Source: an uncultured Pirellulaceae bacterium (GTDB lineage: Bacteria > Planctomycetota > Planctomycetia > Pirellulales > Pirellulaceae). From it: a stretch of DNA of 41,379 nt. Position 1 is the stretch's first letter. Every line of letters starts with the position of its first letter. The notes beneath the pieces were generated by a model, which did no database searches, was not told the origin of the DNA, and was given only the letters and a program-made list of their open reading frames with translations. Where the stretch lies: contig CALLUY010000194.1 of assembly GCA_938010615.1 (NCBI GenBank), positions 1-41,379 of the forward strand, read 5' to 3'. Shown here piece after piece: positions 16,926 to 25,563 of this stretch. Both the position numbers and the translations under genes were made by a program.

Positions 16926-18182
16926 ATGTTCAGTACCAGTTTCATCATCACGCTCATTGGCATCGCACTGTGCGCTATCGCACTGTTGTCTGTTGTTTCG
17001 TGGGCTGGGCAGTCGCTGATTTCGCTGTCGGGAACGCGGCAGGCTCACGATGATTCGACTCGAACGATGCGGACGGCCATCCGAAATCGATCGGAGCCCA
17101 AACAAGCGGCCTCAGAAATCGGTGCTTGGAACGGGTATCGCGACTTTATTGTCGCGAAAATCGTTCGCGAATGCATTCACACGACGTCGCTCTATCTCGC
17201 ACCTGAAGACGGCAAGCCAATCCCGGGTTTCAAACCCGGCCAGCACATCACACTGCGGTTTCAACTCGAAGGAAAATCGAAACCTCTGGTCCGATGTTAT
17301 TCACTTTCCTGTGGCCCCGGAAAAGCGTACTACCGTGTTTCGGTGCGACATGTTGAAGACCGCGGGGGCGACAAAGGCCCCGGAGTCGTCTCGAACATCA
17401 TCAACACAAAGTCCAAAGTCGGCGATCGAATTCCGATCAAAGCTCCTTCGGGGCACTTCTTTCTTGATGAAGAATCAAGTGACGTCGTTGTGCTTCTGGC
17501 GGGCGGCATCGGAGTTACGCCGATGGTGAGCATGCTGGATCGATTGATTCAAACTCAGAGCCAGCGTTCGGTCGTGCTCATTCACGGGTCACGGAACGGA
17601 AATGAGCAACAGTTCAAAGAATGGTTGCGAGAATGTTCGAGCAAGTATCCGAACGTGCATGTTGTTAGTTGCTATTCCCAGCCGCTCCCAAGCGATGTCC
17701 AAGGCGTTGACTATCAAGCCGAAGGTTTCGTTACGCTCGATTTGTTGAAGGCGTTGTTGCCAAGTCCGCAGTGTCAGTTTTACCTTTGCGGTCCGCCTCC
17801 GTTTATGGATTCCCTTTACAACGGGCTTGGCGAATGGGGCGTTGAAGAATCTCGGATTAACTTTGAGCAGTTTGGTCCTTCGACGATCAAGAAATCTTCA
17901 GCCGGACATTCGGAAGTGCACGACGAGCCCGATCCAGTTACGTTTTGTGAATCCGATGAAATTGCGCTCTGGAGCTCAAGCTTTAATTCGATTCTTGAGA
18001 TGGCGGAAGCCAACGATGTTGAAATCGAATCCGGTTGCCGTGCCGGCAGTTGCGGGACTTGCGAAACGGCAATCGCCGCTGGAAAAGTACGCTACACGAC
18101 TGGCGAAGAAGTTAACTGCAATCCAGGCTGTTGCCTTCCGTGCATTGCCGTTCCCGACGGTCCACTCGAGTTGGAGGCTTAA
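16926..18182 (+). CDS. Membrane-anchored FAD/NAD(P)-binding reductase with C-terminal [2Fe-2S] ferredoxin domain
   Basis: The 418-residue protein starts with one membrane segment (FIITLIGIALCAIALLSVV, about residues 6-24) and a short linker. A ferredoxin-NADP reductase-like module follows: FKPGQHITLRF and RCYSLSCGP bind FAD; LLAGGIGVTPMVSML and FYLCGPPPFMDSLY bind NAD(P)H. Last is a plant-type [2Fe-2S] domain with CRAGSCGTCETA (Cys 371, 376, 379) and a final Cys in CCLPC. The order FAD-NAD-[2Fe-2S] is that of phthalate dioxygenase reductase-like and Hcr-like proteins. It should pass electrons between NAD(P)H and a one-electron carrier at the inner membrane. ATG 16926 has AGGAG 13 bases upstream. 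It is the first gene of the five-gene electron-transfer operon; the next gene begins 4 bases after its stop. Confidence 0.9.
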   Translation: MFSTSFIITLIGIALCAIALLSVVSWAGQSLISLSGTRQAHDDSTRTMRTAIRNRSEPKQAASEIGAWNGYRDFIVAKIVRECIHTTSLYLAPEDGKPIPGFKPGQHITLRFQLEGKSKPLVRCYSLSCGPGKAYYRVSVRHVEDRGGDKGPGVVSNIINTKSKVGDRIPIKAPSGHFFLDEESSDVVVLLAGGIGVTPMVSMLDRLIQTQSQRSVVLIHGSRNGNEQQFKEWLRECSSKYPNVHVVSCYSQPLPSDVQGVDYQAEGFVTLDLLKALLPSPQCQFYLCGPPPFMDSLYNGLGEWGVEESRINFEQFGPSTIKKSSAGHSEVHDEPDPVTFCESDEIALWSSSFNSILEMAEANDVEIESGCRAGSCGTCETAIAAGKVRYTTGEEVNCNPGCCLPCIAVPDGPLELEA

Positions 18183-18186
18183 GGAA

Positions 18187-19203
18187 GTGTTCAGAAAAAA
18201 GTGTTCAGTGTTCAGGATTTGTGCCCTCGCTATCGCGATTTGCGTCATTGCTTCTTCGGGTTCGAGTTGCTTTGCGCAGGGACTGGTGTGCGATCCGTCG
18301 AAAGTCGAGACTTGGGAGGCGTGTGCGAAGTGCCATGGAAGCGAAATTCAAGTGTGGCGACAGACTCCGCACTTCAAAACGTTCAAGGAACTTTCTCGAA
18401 ATCCGAAAGCCAGAGAAATCTGCTCCAAGATGGGACTAAGTTCCGTCAAACGTAGTGATGTTTGCATCGATTGTCATTTCACCATGCAAGAAATTGACGG
18501 TCGCAACAAAGCCGTATCTGGAATCTCATGCGAGTCCTGTCATGGTGCGTCGCGTGATTGGTTGACGCTGCACAACGATTACGGTGGGCCGACTGCAACC
18601 AAAGAAACCGAAACCGAAAGTCATCGCCAAAAACGATTGAAGCAAAGTGCCAAATACGGCATGAACAATACTCGCGATCTGTATTCGATTGCCATGAACT
18701 GCTACAGCTGCCACATGGTGCCCAATGAAGACCTCGTCAACATTGGCGGTCACACCGCTGGAACCAAAGAGTTCGAACTGGTCCGGTATTCACAAGGACA
18801 AGTCCGTCACAACTTCCTTCGCAGCGATGGTGTAACGAATGAACCAGCCAGTCAAAATCGATTGCGGATGATGTATGTCGTTGGGCTGATTGCGGATCTC
18901 GAATTTAGCACGCGTGCCACTTCGATCGCCACGGAAAACAACACTTACGGAATCAACGTCGCTGAGCGAGCAGCTTCGTCGGCGGTGAAGCTTTTTGAGC
19001 TACAAAAGACATTCAAGAATGACTACGTTCAAAGCGTATTGGAAGCTTTCTCAAAAGCAAAGCTCGACACCAATAACTACGACCAACTCAATTCGATTGC
19101 TGACGAAATTCAGGAAGCTGGACGTAAATTTTCAGTGAAACACGACGGTAGCGAGATGGCGTTCGTGGATGATCTCTTGCCGTCGCCCAGCCAATACAAG
19201 TAA
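18187..19203 (+). CDS. Exported tetraheme cytochrome c (cytochrome c554-like)
   Basis: The protein of about 338 residues starts with a signal peptide (ICALAIAICVIASSG then SSCFAQG). Four CxxCH heme c sites follow: CAKCH (from residue 46), CIDCH, CESCH and CYSCH. The spacing and the CHG and CHM contexts resemble cytochrome c554-type multiheme proteins; the last third is helical and has no heme sites. It should lie in the periplasm, or as a lipoprotein if the Cys in the signal region is lipidated. Frames reading upstream into the reductase gene are shadows. Candidate GTG starts are at 18187 and 18208; I chose 18187, directly after the reductase stop. The next gene starts 13 bases beyond its stop. 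Confidence 0.85.
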   Translation: MFRKKCSVFRICALAIAICVIASSGSSCFAQGLVCDPSKVETWEACAKCHGSEIQVWRQTPHFKTFKELSRNPKAREICSKMGLSSVKRSDVCIDCHFTMQEIDGRNKAVSGISCESCHGASRDWLTLHNDYGGPTATKETETESHRQKRLKQSAKYGMNNTRDLYSIAMNCYSCHMVPNEDLVNIGGHTAGTKEFELVRYSQGQVRHNFLRSDGVTNEPASQNRLRMMYVVGLIADLEFSTRATSIATENNTYGINVAERAASSAVKLFELQKTFKNDYVQSVLEAFSKAKLDTNNYDQLNSIADEIQEAGRKFSVKHDGSEMAFVDDLLPSPSQYK

Positions 19204-19216
19204 CCAGGAATCACGG

Positions 19217-20959
19217 ATGGAAAACGCAACACGGATCAATTTTCCGGCTCGCTGGAGTGAGCCTCTGGATCCGAATATGAACGTCGGCATTGTCGACGGT
19301 CTGTTGAAGGTTGCGCCGTTCACTGGTATGGATCCGGAAAGCTTTACTCCATCGACGCCGCTTTCGGGAATCTTGCTGAACGACTCGCGACTACATGAGT
19401 TGGAAAAAGGTGACATCATTGTTCGCGAAGGCGACTATGGTGGCAGCGCGTTCTTGATCGTTTCTGGGGAAGCACTCGTGTCGACGAAAAGTCTTCCGCC
19501 TGAAGTGCTTGGCCGTGGACAAAAGGAACGCAAAGGCTGGGGCAAAGCGATCGCCCAATTGTGGCGAAATTCAAATCAGGTCGAAGAGCGAGACCCTTCC
19601 AAACAGCGAAAGTCAATACAAACCGGTGCTTCGACTGACTTGACGGGTCTGCGGGATAACTCGACCGGAACGCACGTGTTCTTGCACGATATTCCACGAG
19701 TGATTCCGCGCGAACACTCAATCGCGCTCGGCGAAGGAGAGATTTTTGGAGAGATCTCGGCACTGACTCGCTCGGCTCGATCGGCGACCGTCGTTGCGAA
19801 TTCAAAAATGCAAGTGCTCGAAATTCGCTGGCAAGGCTTCCGCGAAATGATGCTCCGCAACAAAGCGATGGGCAAGCACATTGAGCAGAACTATCGCGAA
19901 AGTAGTTTGCAGAGCCACCTGCGCGAAACGGAGATCTTTCGAGACCTCTCCGATGACACGATTCGAAAGCTTGCCGAGCGAACGATTTTTCAAACGTTCG
20001 GCAACTATCAATGGTCGCACAACTTTAAGTCGACGCTCAAGAAAGATATCTCTCAACGAATCCTCAAAGAACCTCTCATCGCCGAACAAGGTGACTACGT
20101 TGATGGATTGATTCTGATTCGCAACGGATTCGCTCGGCTTAGTCGAAAACACGGAGAGGGACATCAGACGATCGCCTATCTGGGAAAAGGCGACACGTTC
20201 GGCTTTCGCGAGGTCGCTCACAACTGGTCCACCGATCAGCAACGGCCATGGATGCTCAGTTTGCGTTCGCTGGGCTTCGTTGATGTCCTGAAGATTCCAG
20301 TGACAGTGTTGGAAGAATTCGTCCTGCCGCAAATTGCTCAAACAAAATTTCCTCCTCCTCTACCCGATTTGAACAAGGGGGTCGGCGCAGAAAATCGTCG
20401 CTTGACGCCACGAGCCAAATCGATGGAGCCCGGATTGATGGAGTTTCTAGTCGAAAATCGATTCACCAACGGCACACAAGCCATGATGATCGATATGGAC
20501 AGGTGCACGCGATGCGATGACTGTATTCGTGCCTGTGCTTCAACGCATGATAATAATCCGCGTTTCATTCGTCACGGTCAGATCCATGATCATTGGATGA
20601 TCGCCAACGCGTGTATGCACTGTCTGGATCCGGTCTGCATGATCGGCTGTCCAACAGGAGCCATTGGACGAGATCGTGAATCAGGAAACGTGACGATCAA
20701 CGACGCGACCTGCATCGGATGCACGACCTGTGCCAACAACTGTCCGTATCACAACATTCGAATGGTTGAGATCAACGACAGCAAAGGTCAGCCGATCGTC
20801 GACCAACAAACTTCATTGCCGATCGTCAAAGCCACCAAATGCGATTTGTGTCTTGAGCAACCTTCCGGACCAGCGTGTCAACGAGCCTGTCCACATGATG
20901 CGTTGGTTCGAATCGATATCAGTTCTGCTCACGACGTGATGGATTGGACACGGCAATAG
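19217..20959 (+). CDS. Two CNB-like domains fused to a four-cluster [4Fe-4S] ferredoxin
   Basis: The 580-residue product has no signal peptide and should be cytoplasmic. The first cyclic-nucleotide-binding-like domain spans about residues 45-210: ELEKGDIIVREGDYGGSAF and GEGEIFGEISALTRSARSAT are standard CNB elements, separated by an unusual charged insert of about 70 residues. A second, more diverged CNB-like domain spans about 230-400 (LIAEQGDYVDGLILIRNGFA, LGKGDTFGFREV). Residues 430-558 carry 16 Cys in four groups: CTRCDDCIRAC, CMHCLDPVCMIGCP, CIGCTTCANNCP and CDLCLEQPSGPACQRACP. This is the DmsB/HybA/FdhB pattern for four cubane clusters. It would be an electron-transfer subunit possibly gated by a bound effector. 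ATG 19217 follows AGGAA; the membrane cytochrome gene starts one base after its stop. Confidence 0.9.
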   Translation: MENATRINFPARWSEPLDPNMNVGIVDGLLKVAPFTGMDPESFTPSTPLSGILLNDSRLHELEKGDIIVREGDYGGSAFLIVSGEALVSTKSLPPEVLGRGQKERKGWGKAIAQLWRNSNQVEERDPSKQRKSIQTGASTDLTGLRDNSTGTHVFLHDIPRVIPREHSIALGEGEIFGEISALTRSARSATVVANSKMQVLEIRWQGFREMMLRNKAMGKHIEQNYRESSLQSHLRETEIFRDLSDDTIRKLAERTIFQTFGNYQWSHNFKSTLKKDISQRILKEPLIAEQGDYVDGLILIRNGFARLSRKHGEGHQTIAYLGKGDTFGFREVAHNWSTDQQRPWMLSLRSLGFVDVLKIPVTVLEEFVLPQIAQTKFPPPLPDLNKGVGAENRRLTPRAKSMEPGLMEFLVENRFTNGTQAMMIDMDRCTRCDDCIRACASTHDNNPRFIRHGQIHDHWMIANACMHCLDPVCMIGCPTGAIGRDRESGNVTINDATCIGCTTCANNCPYHNIRMVEINDSKGQPIVDQQTSLPIVKATKCDLCLEQPSGPACQRACPHDALVRIDISSAHDVMDWTRQ

Positions 20960-20960
20960 C

Positions 20961-21800
20961 ATGAAATTCCTGTCACAGATGAACAAGTTCTCGCGTCGCC
21001 GTTTGAAGAACGCTGCGATCACCATTGCCGTGATCGCGATGCTGGCCGTCGTCGTATCATGGATGGATCGATCACTTTTGCACAGTAGTTTTCTGACTGG
21101 TTACGTTCTGATCGGAAGCCTGTTTTTGCTTGCCGCTTTCGGAATGCGGAAACGCTTGCCGATGATCAGCGGGATCGGAAGTGCCGCTTTTTGGATGCAG
21201 ATGCACATCTATGTTGGCTTGGGTTCGTTCGCGGTCTTTGCAATGCACGTCGCGTTTCGAATTCCCGATGGGATCCTCGAATCGATTCTTGCGATGCTGT
21301 ACTTCGTGGTTTTCTTCAGTGGTATCTACGGAATTTACGTGACGCGAACCATTCCGCGGAAGCTGACTTCAGTCGGCGAAGAAGTAATCTTCGAACGGAT
21401 TCCGGCCTTCAAGCGTAAGCTTGCCCGTCGAGCCCAAACGCTTGTTATTGAAGCTTGCGAAAGTACACCTGTCCTCGCAAACTTCTACGTCAATCGACTG
21501 TCGCGATTTTTTGAATGTCGTCGTGGTCTGGCCTACATGGTGATGCCCAATGGAAGAACGCGGCGAAATCTGATTGCTGAAATTGAAGAATTGGATCGTT
21601 TTCTGGCAGATAAAGATCGCCGCATCAGTCGCGAGTTGGCCATCATGGTTCGCAAGAAAGACGACTTGGACTACCACACTGCGATGCAGGGACGACTGAA
21701 GCTCTGGCTGTTCGTTCACATCGCAATCACGTATAGCCTGTTGATTTTCTCTGTCGTCCACGGAGTCCTTGCACACGCATTCGGCGGAGGGCTTTCATGA
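20961..21800 (+). CDS. Membrane b-type cytochrome, probable di-heme subunit
   Basis: The 279-residue protein has about five hydrophobic helices (near residues 17-34, 44-60, 80-98, 105-126 and 248-272) and a large charged cytoplasmic loop between the fourth and fifth. Two helices each hold two His 14 residues apart: H82 and H96, and H253 and H267. That spacing is the usual way two helices clamp two stacked b hemes across a membrane, as in NarI- or cytochrome b561-like proteins. Heme binding is inferred from this pattern. It lies between the four-cluster ferredoxin gene and the decaheme gene, as a quinone- or heme-linked membrane subunit would. Its stop overlaps the next start (ATGA). Confidence 0.82.
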   Translation: MKFLSQMNKFSRRRLKNAAITIAVIAMLAVVVSWMDRSLLHSSFLTGYVLIGSLFLLAAFGMRKRLPMISGIGSAAFWMQMHIYVGLGSFAVFAMHVAFRIPDGILESILAMLYFVVFFSGIYGIYVTRTIPRKLTSVGEEVIFERIPAFKRKLARRAQTLVIEACESTPVLANFYVNRLSRFFECRRGLAYMVMPNGRTRRNLIAEIEELDRFLADKDRRISRELAIMVRKKDDLDYHTAMQGRLKLWLFVHIAITYSLLIFSVVHGVLAHAFGGGLS

Positions 21801-23929
21801 CATTGAAGTCCACTGACAACATCCGAAAAATGCAGGACTTTGCTGATTCACAGTACCATCGTCCGCATGATCCCCACGTCACGATTCCCGCGGGCCCACC
21901 GCAACCGTACGACATCAAAAAAGACGGAAGTTGGGAAGAAGGTGACGTTCAGGTCATCAAGCGACCATCGCTACGACGTCGCCGCACCGTTTTGACATTG
22001 TCTGTGATCGCGTTCACGATCGGGTCACTGATGATTGTGCTTTCGTCGCCGTACAGCAAAGAATTCTTGGCACCGGGACCACTGAACTCCAGCCATGCTC
22101 AGCTGTTGGCGGGAAAAGGCGCCGATCGATGTGCGGCATGTCATTCCGGTTCGACTTCTTCAGCATTCGGTTGGGTTGCTCATGCCTTTTCGGGAGCCTC
22201 CAACAAGCTAACCCAATCTGAGCTCTGTCTCGAATGTCATAAGTCGACGTTGAACGAGCAGTTTGCACTCAATCCGCACAGCGTCGATCCGGTTCAGCTT
22301 TCGCAGAAGACAGCAACGTTTCAGAATGCGTCGTTCGTTTCCAATCTGTCGATGCCGCCAGTCAGTTCCGACAACAAGATCGCCTGTAGCGCCTGTCATC
22401 GCGAGCACAAAGGAAATATTGACTTGAAGGCGATGACGGATTCGCAGTGTCAGAGTTGCCATCAGGAAAATTATCACAGCTTCGAAGACGATCATCCCGA
22501 GTTCACAAATTGGCCCAAACCCTCGCGACAGCAAATCGCCTTCGATCACTCGACGCACTCCGGGAAACACTTTCCATCAAAGAACGCTTCGTTTGACTGC
22601 AGCCAATGTCATTTAGATGACGCCTACAAGAACGCAAAAATTCAAGCTCCGTTTGAGCAAGCGTGTGCGTCCTGTCACGAGAAAGACATCGTCGACAGCG
22701 GAATGGACGGGTTTGCATTGTTCTCGTTGCCAATGCTGGACATGAAAGCCATCGAAGCTCAGGATCTTGACGTCGCGTCTTGGCCGTTGGTCGCAACGGG
22801 AGGCTTCGACGGTCCATTGCCGGCCGCGATGCGGTTGCTGTTGATGGCGGACCCGGATGCGAATCTGATTCTGGCGACGAAGTCCAAGTCGTTTGATTTT
22901 TCTGACTTCGATCCTGACAACGAAGGCGATGTCGCTGAAGCCGTGACGCTGGTTTGGTCGATCAAACGTTTGCTTCATGAGCTCAGTTTGAACGGAAAGC
23001 CTGCGATGAAGCGGCGGTTGGAGCTGGCGTTGGGACGCGACGTGGACGATGTTCAAGTCAACAAAATGTTGGCCGGTCTCGATGCTCCTGCGTTTGCAGC
23101 GGCAGCGCGACGCTGGCTGCCAAGCTTAAGCAAAGAAGTCAAAGCAAAATTCGGCGGCGGCGATGAGATGGGCGTTTCTGAACTGGGGAGGCAACACGAT
23201 TTCCTGACGCGAATGAAGTTCCAGGAAGAGCTGGCGAAGAATCCACTCGGTGGCGATGGCAGCGGCAGTGTCGAAGCCGATCCCGGAACTCTGCAATTTG
23301 ACTCTGGTCCTGAAGTCGCGAAAGTGGTTGACGAAACGCCTCGATTACCTGATCCGATAAAGGCTCCCGTTGAAGTCGCCGTCTTCAATGTGAATCGCAA
23401 AGGATCTGCCGATCTGCGGACGGGATGGATTCGAGACGACCGTTCTCTGTGTATCGCCTATCGGCCCGCAGGTCATCGGGATGAATTCCTCAAGCATTGG
23501 ATCGATTTGGTGGTTGCGAATCCGAACGCCGATTCGAACGTGGCGACGGGGGCATTGTATGAGTCACTGACGGACGTGAGCTCGATCGGAAACTGTCGCT
23601 ACTGTCATACGCTCAAGCGAAACGAAGATCAGTCGCTGGTGATGAATTGGAAGGCCTCACGTCGCGATGGTTCGATTGGAGAATTCACTTACTTCTCGCA
23701 TCGACCACACTTGATTCAGCCGGAGCTACAGGATTGTTCTCACTGTCATCGCATGGATTCGTCGGTTTCCAACAACGAGTCATTCGCGAGTTTGGATCAA
23801 TTTGACTACCGCAGCAATTTCAGTCCCATCGAGAAAGCGAATTGCTCAAAGTGTCATCAAAAAGGGCTGACGACCAATAGCTGCACGTCCTGTCACAACT
23901 ATCATGTTGGCGGCCACAAATCTCAGTAG
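21797..23929 (+). CDS. Membrane-anchored decaheme cytochrome c
   Basis: The 710-residue protein has an N-terminal cytoplasmic stretch of about 60 residues, one membrane anchor (VLTLSVIAFTIGSLMIVLSS) and a large periplasmic part. I count ten CxxCH sites: CAACH (residue 112), CLECH, CSACH, CQSCH, CSQCH and CASCH in the first half, and CRYCH, CSHCH, CSKCH and CTSCH (about 696) at the end. Between the two heme blocks lies a heme-free region of about 280 residues with an acidic helical character, which could be a docking domain. No beta-barrel MtrB-like gene is near, so an outer-membrane conduit is not supported. It ends the operon; 23930-24060 holds only a few short palindromic repeat fragments. 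Confidence 0.9.
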   Translation: MTLKSTDNIRKMQDFADSQYHRPHDPHVTIPAGPPQPYDIKKDGSWEEGDVQVIKRPSLRRRRTVLTLSVIAFTIGSLMIVLSSPYSKEFLAPGPLNSSHAQLLAGKGADRCAACHSGSTSSAFGWVAHAFSGASNKLTQSELCLECHKSTLNEQFALNPHSVDPVQLSQKTATFQNASFVSNLSMPPVSSDNKIACSACHREHKGNIDLKAMTDSQCQSCHQENYHSFEDDHPEFTNWPKPSRQQIAFDHSTHSGKHFPSKNASFDCSQCHLDDAYKNAKIQAPFEQACASCHEKDIVDSGMDGFALFSLPMLDMKAIEAQDLDVASWPLVATGGFDGPLPAAMRLLLMADPDANLILATKSKSFDFSDFDPDNEGDVAEAVTLVWSIKRLLHELSLNGKPAMKRRLELALGRDVDDVQVNKMLAGLDAPAFAAAARRWLPSLSKEVKAKFGGGDEMGVSELGRQHDFLTRMKFQEELAKNPLGGDGSGSVEADPGTLQFDSGPEVAKVVDETPRLPDPIKAPVEVAVFNVNRKGSADLRTGWIRDDRSLCIAYRPAGHRDEFLKHWIDLVVANPNADSNVATGALYESLTDVSSIGNCRYCHTLKRNEDQSLVMNWKASRRDGSIGEFTYFSHRPHLIQPELQDCSHCHRMDSSVSNNESFASLDQFDYRSNFSPIEKANCSKCHQKGLTTNSCTSCHNYHVGGHKSQ

Positions 23930-24060
23930 CGGTGGCATAGGCCTCTGGCCTGTGTTTGTGTGTATCATGTAGTCGCAACCGGACTCGCAAGAGTTAGGCA
24001 CACGAAGTGTTGCCACTCGGGCTACCGTAGCACTCTTGAATCACGAATTTTGGCTTAGCG

Positions 24061-24981
24061 ATGTTCTTTTGGAAACGAAACAAAGATTGGGAAAACGAGT
24101 ACGACGAGTACTACACGCGCGATGTCGATCGAGGCGGTGATGGGAATGCTCGTTATCGCTATCTGCCCCATCTCTTGCTTTTGGCTTTTGTCGGAGCCAT
24201 TTTCTGCGCCGTCGTTGGAGCCGTCGCCGGCATGACGATGTTGGAGAAGTTGCTCACAGCGTTGGCGATGCCGGTTGGCGTTCTGTGGCTTTTCCTTTTG
24301 GTTACGATCTATTTTTGCTTGATCAATCGCAACGCGTGGCCAGCGACAATGTGCTTTATTTGTTGGTTGTTGTTGACGGTCGCCGGAAACGGATTTTTTA
24401 CCAACTGGTACGCCGGAACGATCGAGCGGGATTTTCTGAATCAGGATTTGAGTGCCGTCGAGCCCTACGATGTTGTGGTTGTCCTTGGCGGCGGAACGAC
24501 GACTCGACTTTCTGGCAAGCCCCAAGTTTCTGAGAGTGGAGATCGAATCGTACAGACGGCTCGACTTTGGCATTCGGGCCAAGCCAAGCAAATCATGTGC
24601 ACTGGCATGCAGTCGTTCCGTTCGACCGAAGAGGACATGCATCCTTACGAGGAGGCAACGATGCTGCTGGAGGATTTAGGTGTCGACCCGGGTGCGATTT
24701 TGAAGTTGCAGGGAGTGAACACTTCGGAAGAAATGCAGAATTTGAAGAAGTGGTCTGATTTGAATCCGGGCAAGCGAATTGGATTGCTCACATCTGCCTG
24801 GCATTTGGCTCGCGCGATGCGACTCGCCAAGTCTCAAGGCCTCGAAGTCGAGCCGATCGCAGCCGGTTTCTTCAGCCAACCCTACGCACCAAGCCCCGGA
24901 GTTGTGGTGCCAAGCGAAGTTAACTTGATGGTAACAGCCGCGGTGACGAAAGAGTATTTGGCCAAGTTGGTCGGTAGGTAG
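24061..24981 (+). CDS. YdcF/SanA/ElyC-like (DUF218) membrane protein
   Basis: The 306-residue protein starts with a charged cytoplasmic segment, then three or four membrane helices (LPHLLLLAFVGAIFCAVVGA, about residue 35 onward, to about 120). A DUF218 domain follows, with YDVVVVLGGGTTTR, a conserved acidic/helix block (HPYEEATMLLEDLGVDP) and LLTSAWHLARAMRLAK. E. coli members of this family (ElyC, SanA) affect envelope or peptidoglycan-precursor metabolism, but the reaction is not established. Start ATG 24061 immediately precedes the charged N-terminus. It is a single gene, convergent with the PIN-domain gene. Confidence 0.85.
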   Translation: MFFWKRNKDWENEYDEYYTRDVDRGGDGNARYRYLPHLLLLAFVGAIFCAVVGAVAGMTMLEKLLTALAMPVGVLWLFLLVTIYFCLINRNAWPATMCFICWLLLTVAGNGFFTNWYAGTIERDFLNQDLSAVEPYDVVVVLGGGTTTRLSGKPQVSESGDRIVQTARLWHSGQAKQIMCTGMQSFRSTEEDMHPYEEATMLLEDLGVDPGAILKLQGVNTSEEMQNLKKWSDLNPGKRIGLLTSAWHLARAMRLAKSQGLEVEPIAAGFFSQPYAPSPGVVVPSEVNLMVTAAVTKEYLAKLVGR

Positions 24982-25024
24982 CGCGAGTAGGATTTTGGCC
25001 TGACGGAAGTCTGCCGGCCGATTT

Positions 25025-25059
25025 GACCGAGGCGAATTGGCACATGCATCGTCTCGGTC
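25025..25059. other. Hairpin between convergent genes
   Basis: GACCGAGGCGA (25025-25035) pairs with TCGTCTCGGTC (25049-25059) with a single G-T position and a 13-base loop. It lies between the convergent YdcF-like and PIN-domain genes and may act as a weak terminator; no T-run follows on either strand. Confidence 0.4.
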
Positions 25060-25132
25060 ACGAAGTGAGTTGGCGCGGAAGTCGAGCAAATGCAAACGCC
25101 CCGCAAAACTGGCAACTTGATCTTTGCGTCTT

Positions 25133-25558
25133 TCAGGAAGTCCAGTCTTCGATCGACACGTTTGGGATTCGGTCAAAGTCGACTGAATTGCGAGTGAGCA
25201 AAGTCATTTGATTCGCAATGGCGATAGAGGCAATACGCAAATCCATCGTGGCGACGCGAACTTTCTGGGAACGGAGTTCGGTGAAAATTTCGGCAGCATC
25301 TGCAGAGAAAGGTAAAACTTGAGCTCGAGAAAAGTCGTTCAAAATATTTTCAAGCCGCCAATAGCCCACAACCGTGTTCTCAGCTTGAACCGAGTTCTTT
25401 ATGTACTTGGTCCAGCCATTTATTTGCTCGTGAAATGAGACGATCGTTGTGTAGAACAATGATTGATCCGCGTCAGCCAATCGTGCAATCAGCTTCTCAA
25501 ACTCGATTCCACGCTGACGCTGTAAAACGCCGAGATGATCTGTGTCGAAAACATACAC
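25133..25558 (-). CDS. PIN-domain VapC-like toxin (putative ribonuclease)
   Basis: The 141-residue product is a PIN domain, the fold of Mg-dependent RNases in type II toxin-antitoxin pairs. It starts YVFDTDHLGVLQ with Asp5 (and Asp7) and has Glu44 in VSFHEQING. Asp106 in VATMDLRIASIAI and TRNSVDFDRIP with Asp127 complete the acidic site. The start is GTG at 25558 with AAGGAA about 10 bases upstream. It begins 5 bases after the end of the small upstream gene, the usual antitoxin-then-toxin order. Confidence 0.85.
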   Translation of the reverse strand: MYVFDTDHLGVLQRQRGIEFEKLIARLADADQSLFYTTIVSFHEQINGWTKYIKNSVQAENTVVGYWRLENILNDFSRAQVLPFSADAAEIFTELRSQKVRVATMDLRIASIAIANQMTLLTRNSVDFDRIPNVSIEDWTS

Positions 25559-25563
25559 AGCAT

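Noticed and set aside
17827..18186. Long upstream extension of the tetraheme cytochrome frame
   Set aside because: It runs in the shadow of the reductase gene's C-terminal domain and would bury the signal peptide inside the protein.
21797..23929. Outer-membrane Mtr-type extracellular electron conduit
   Set aside because: The protein is anchored by an N-terminal inner-membrane helix and no beta-barrel MtrB-like gene is present.
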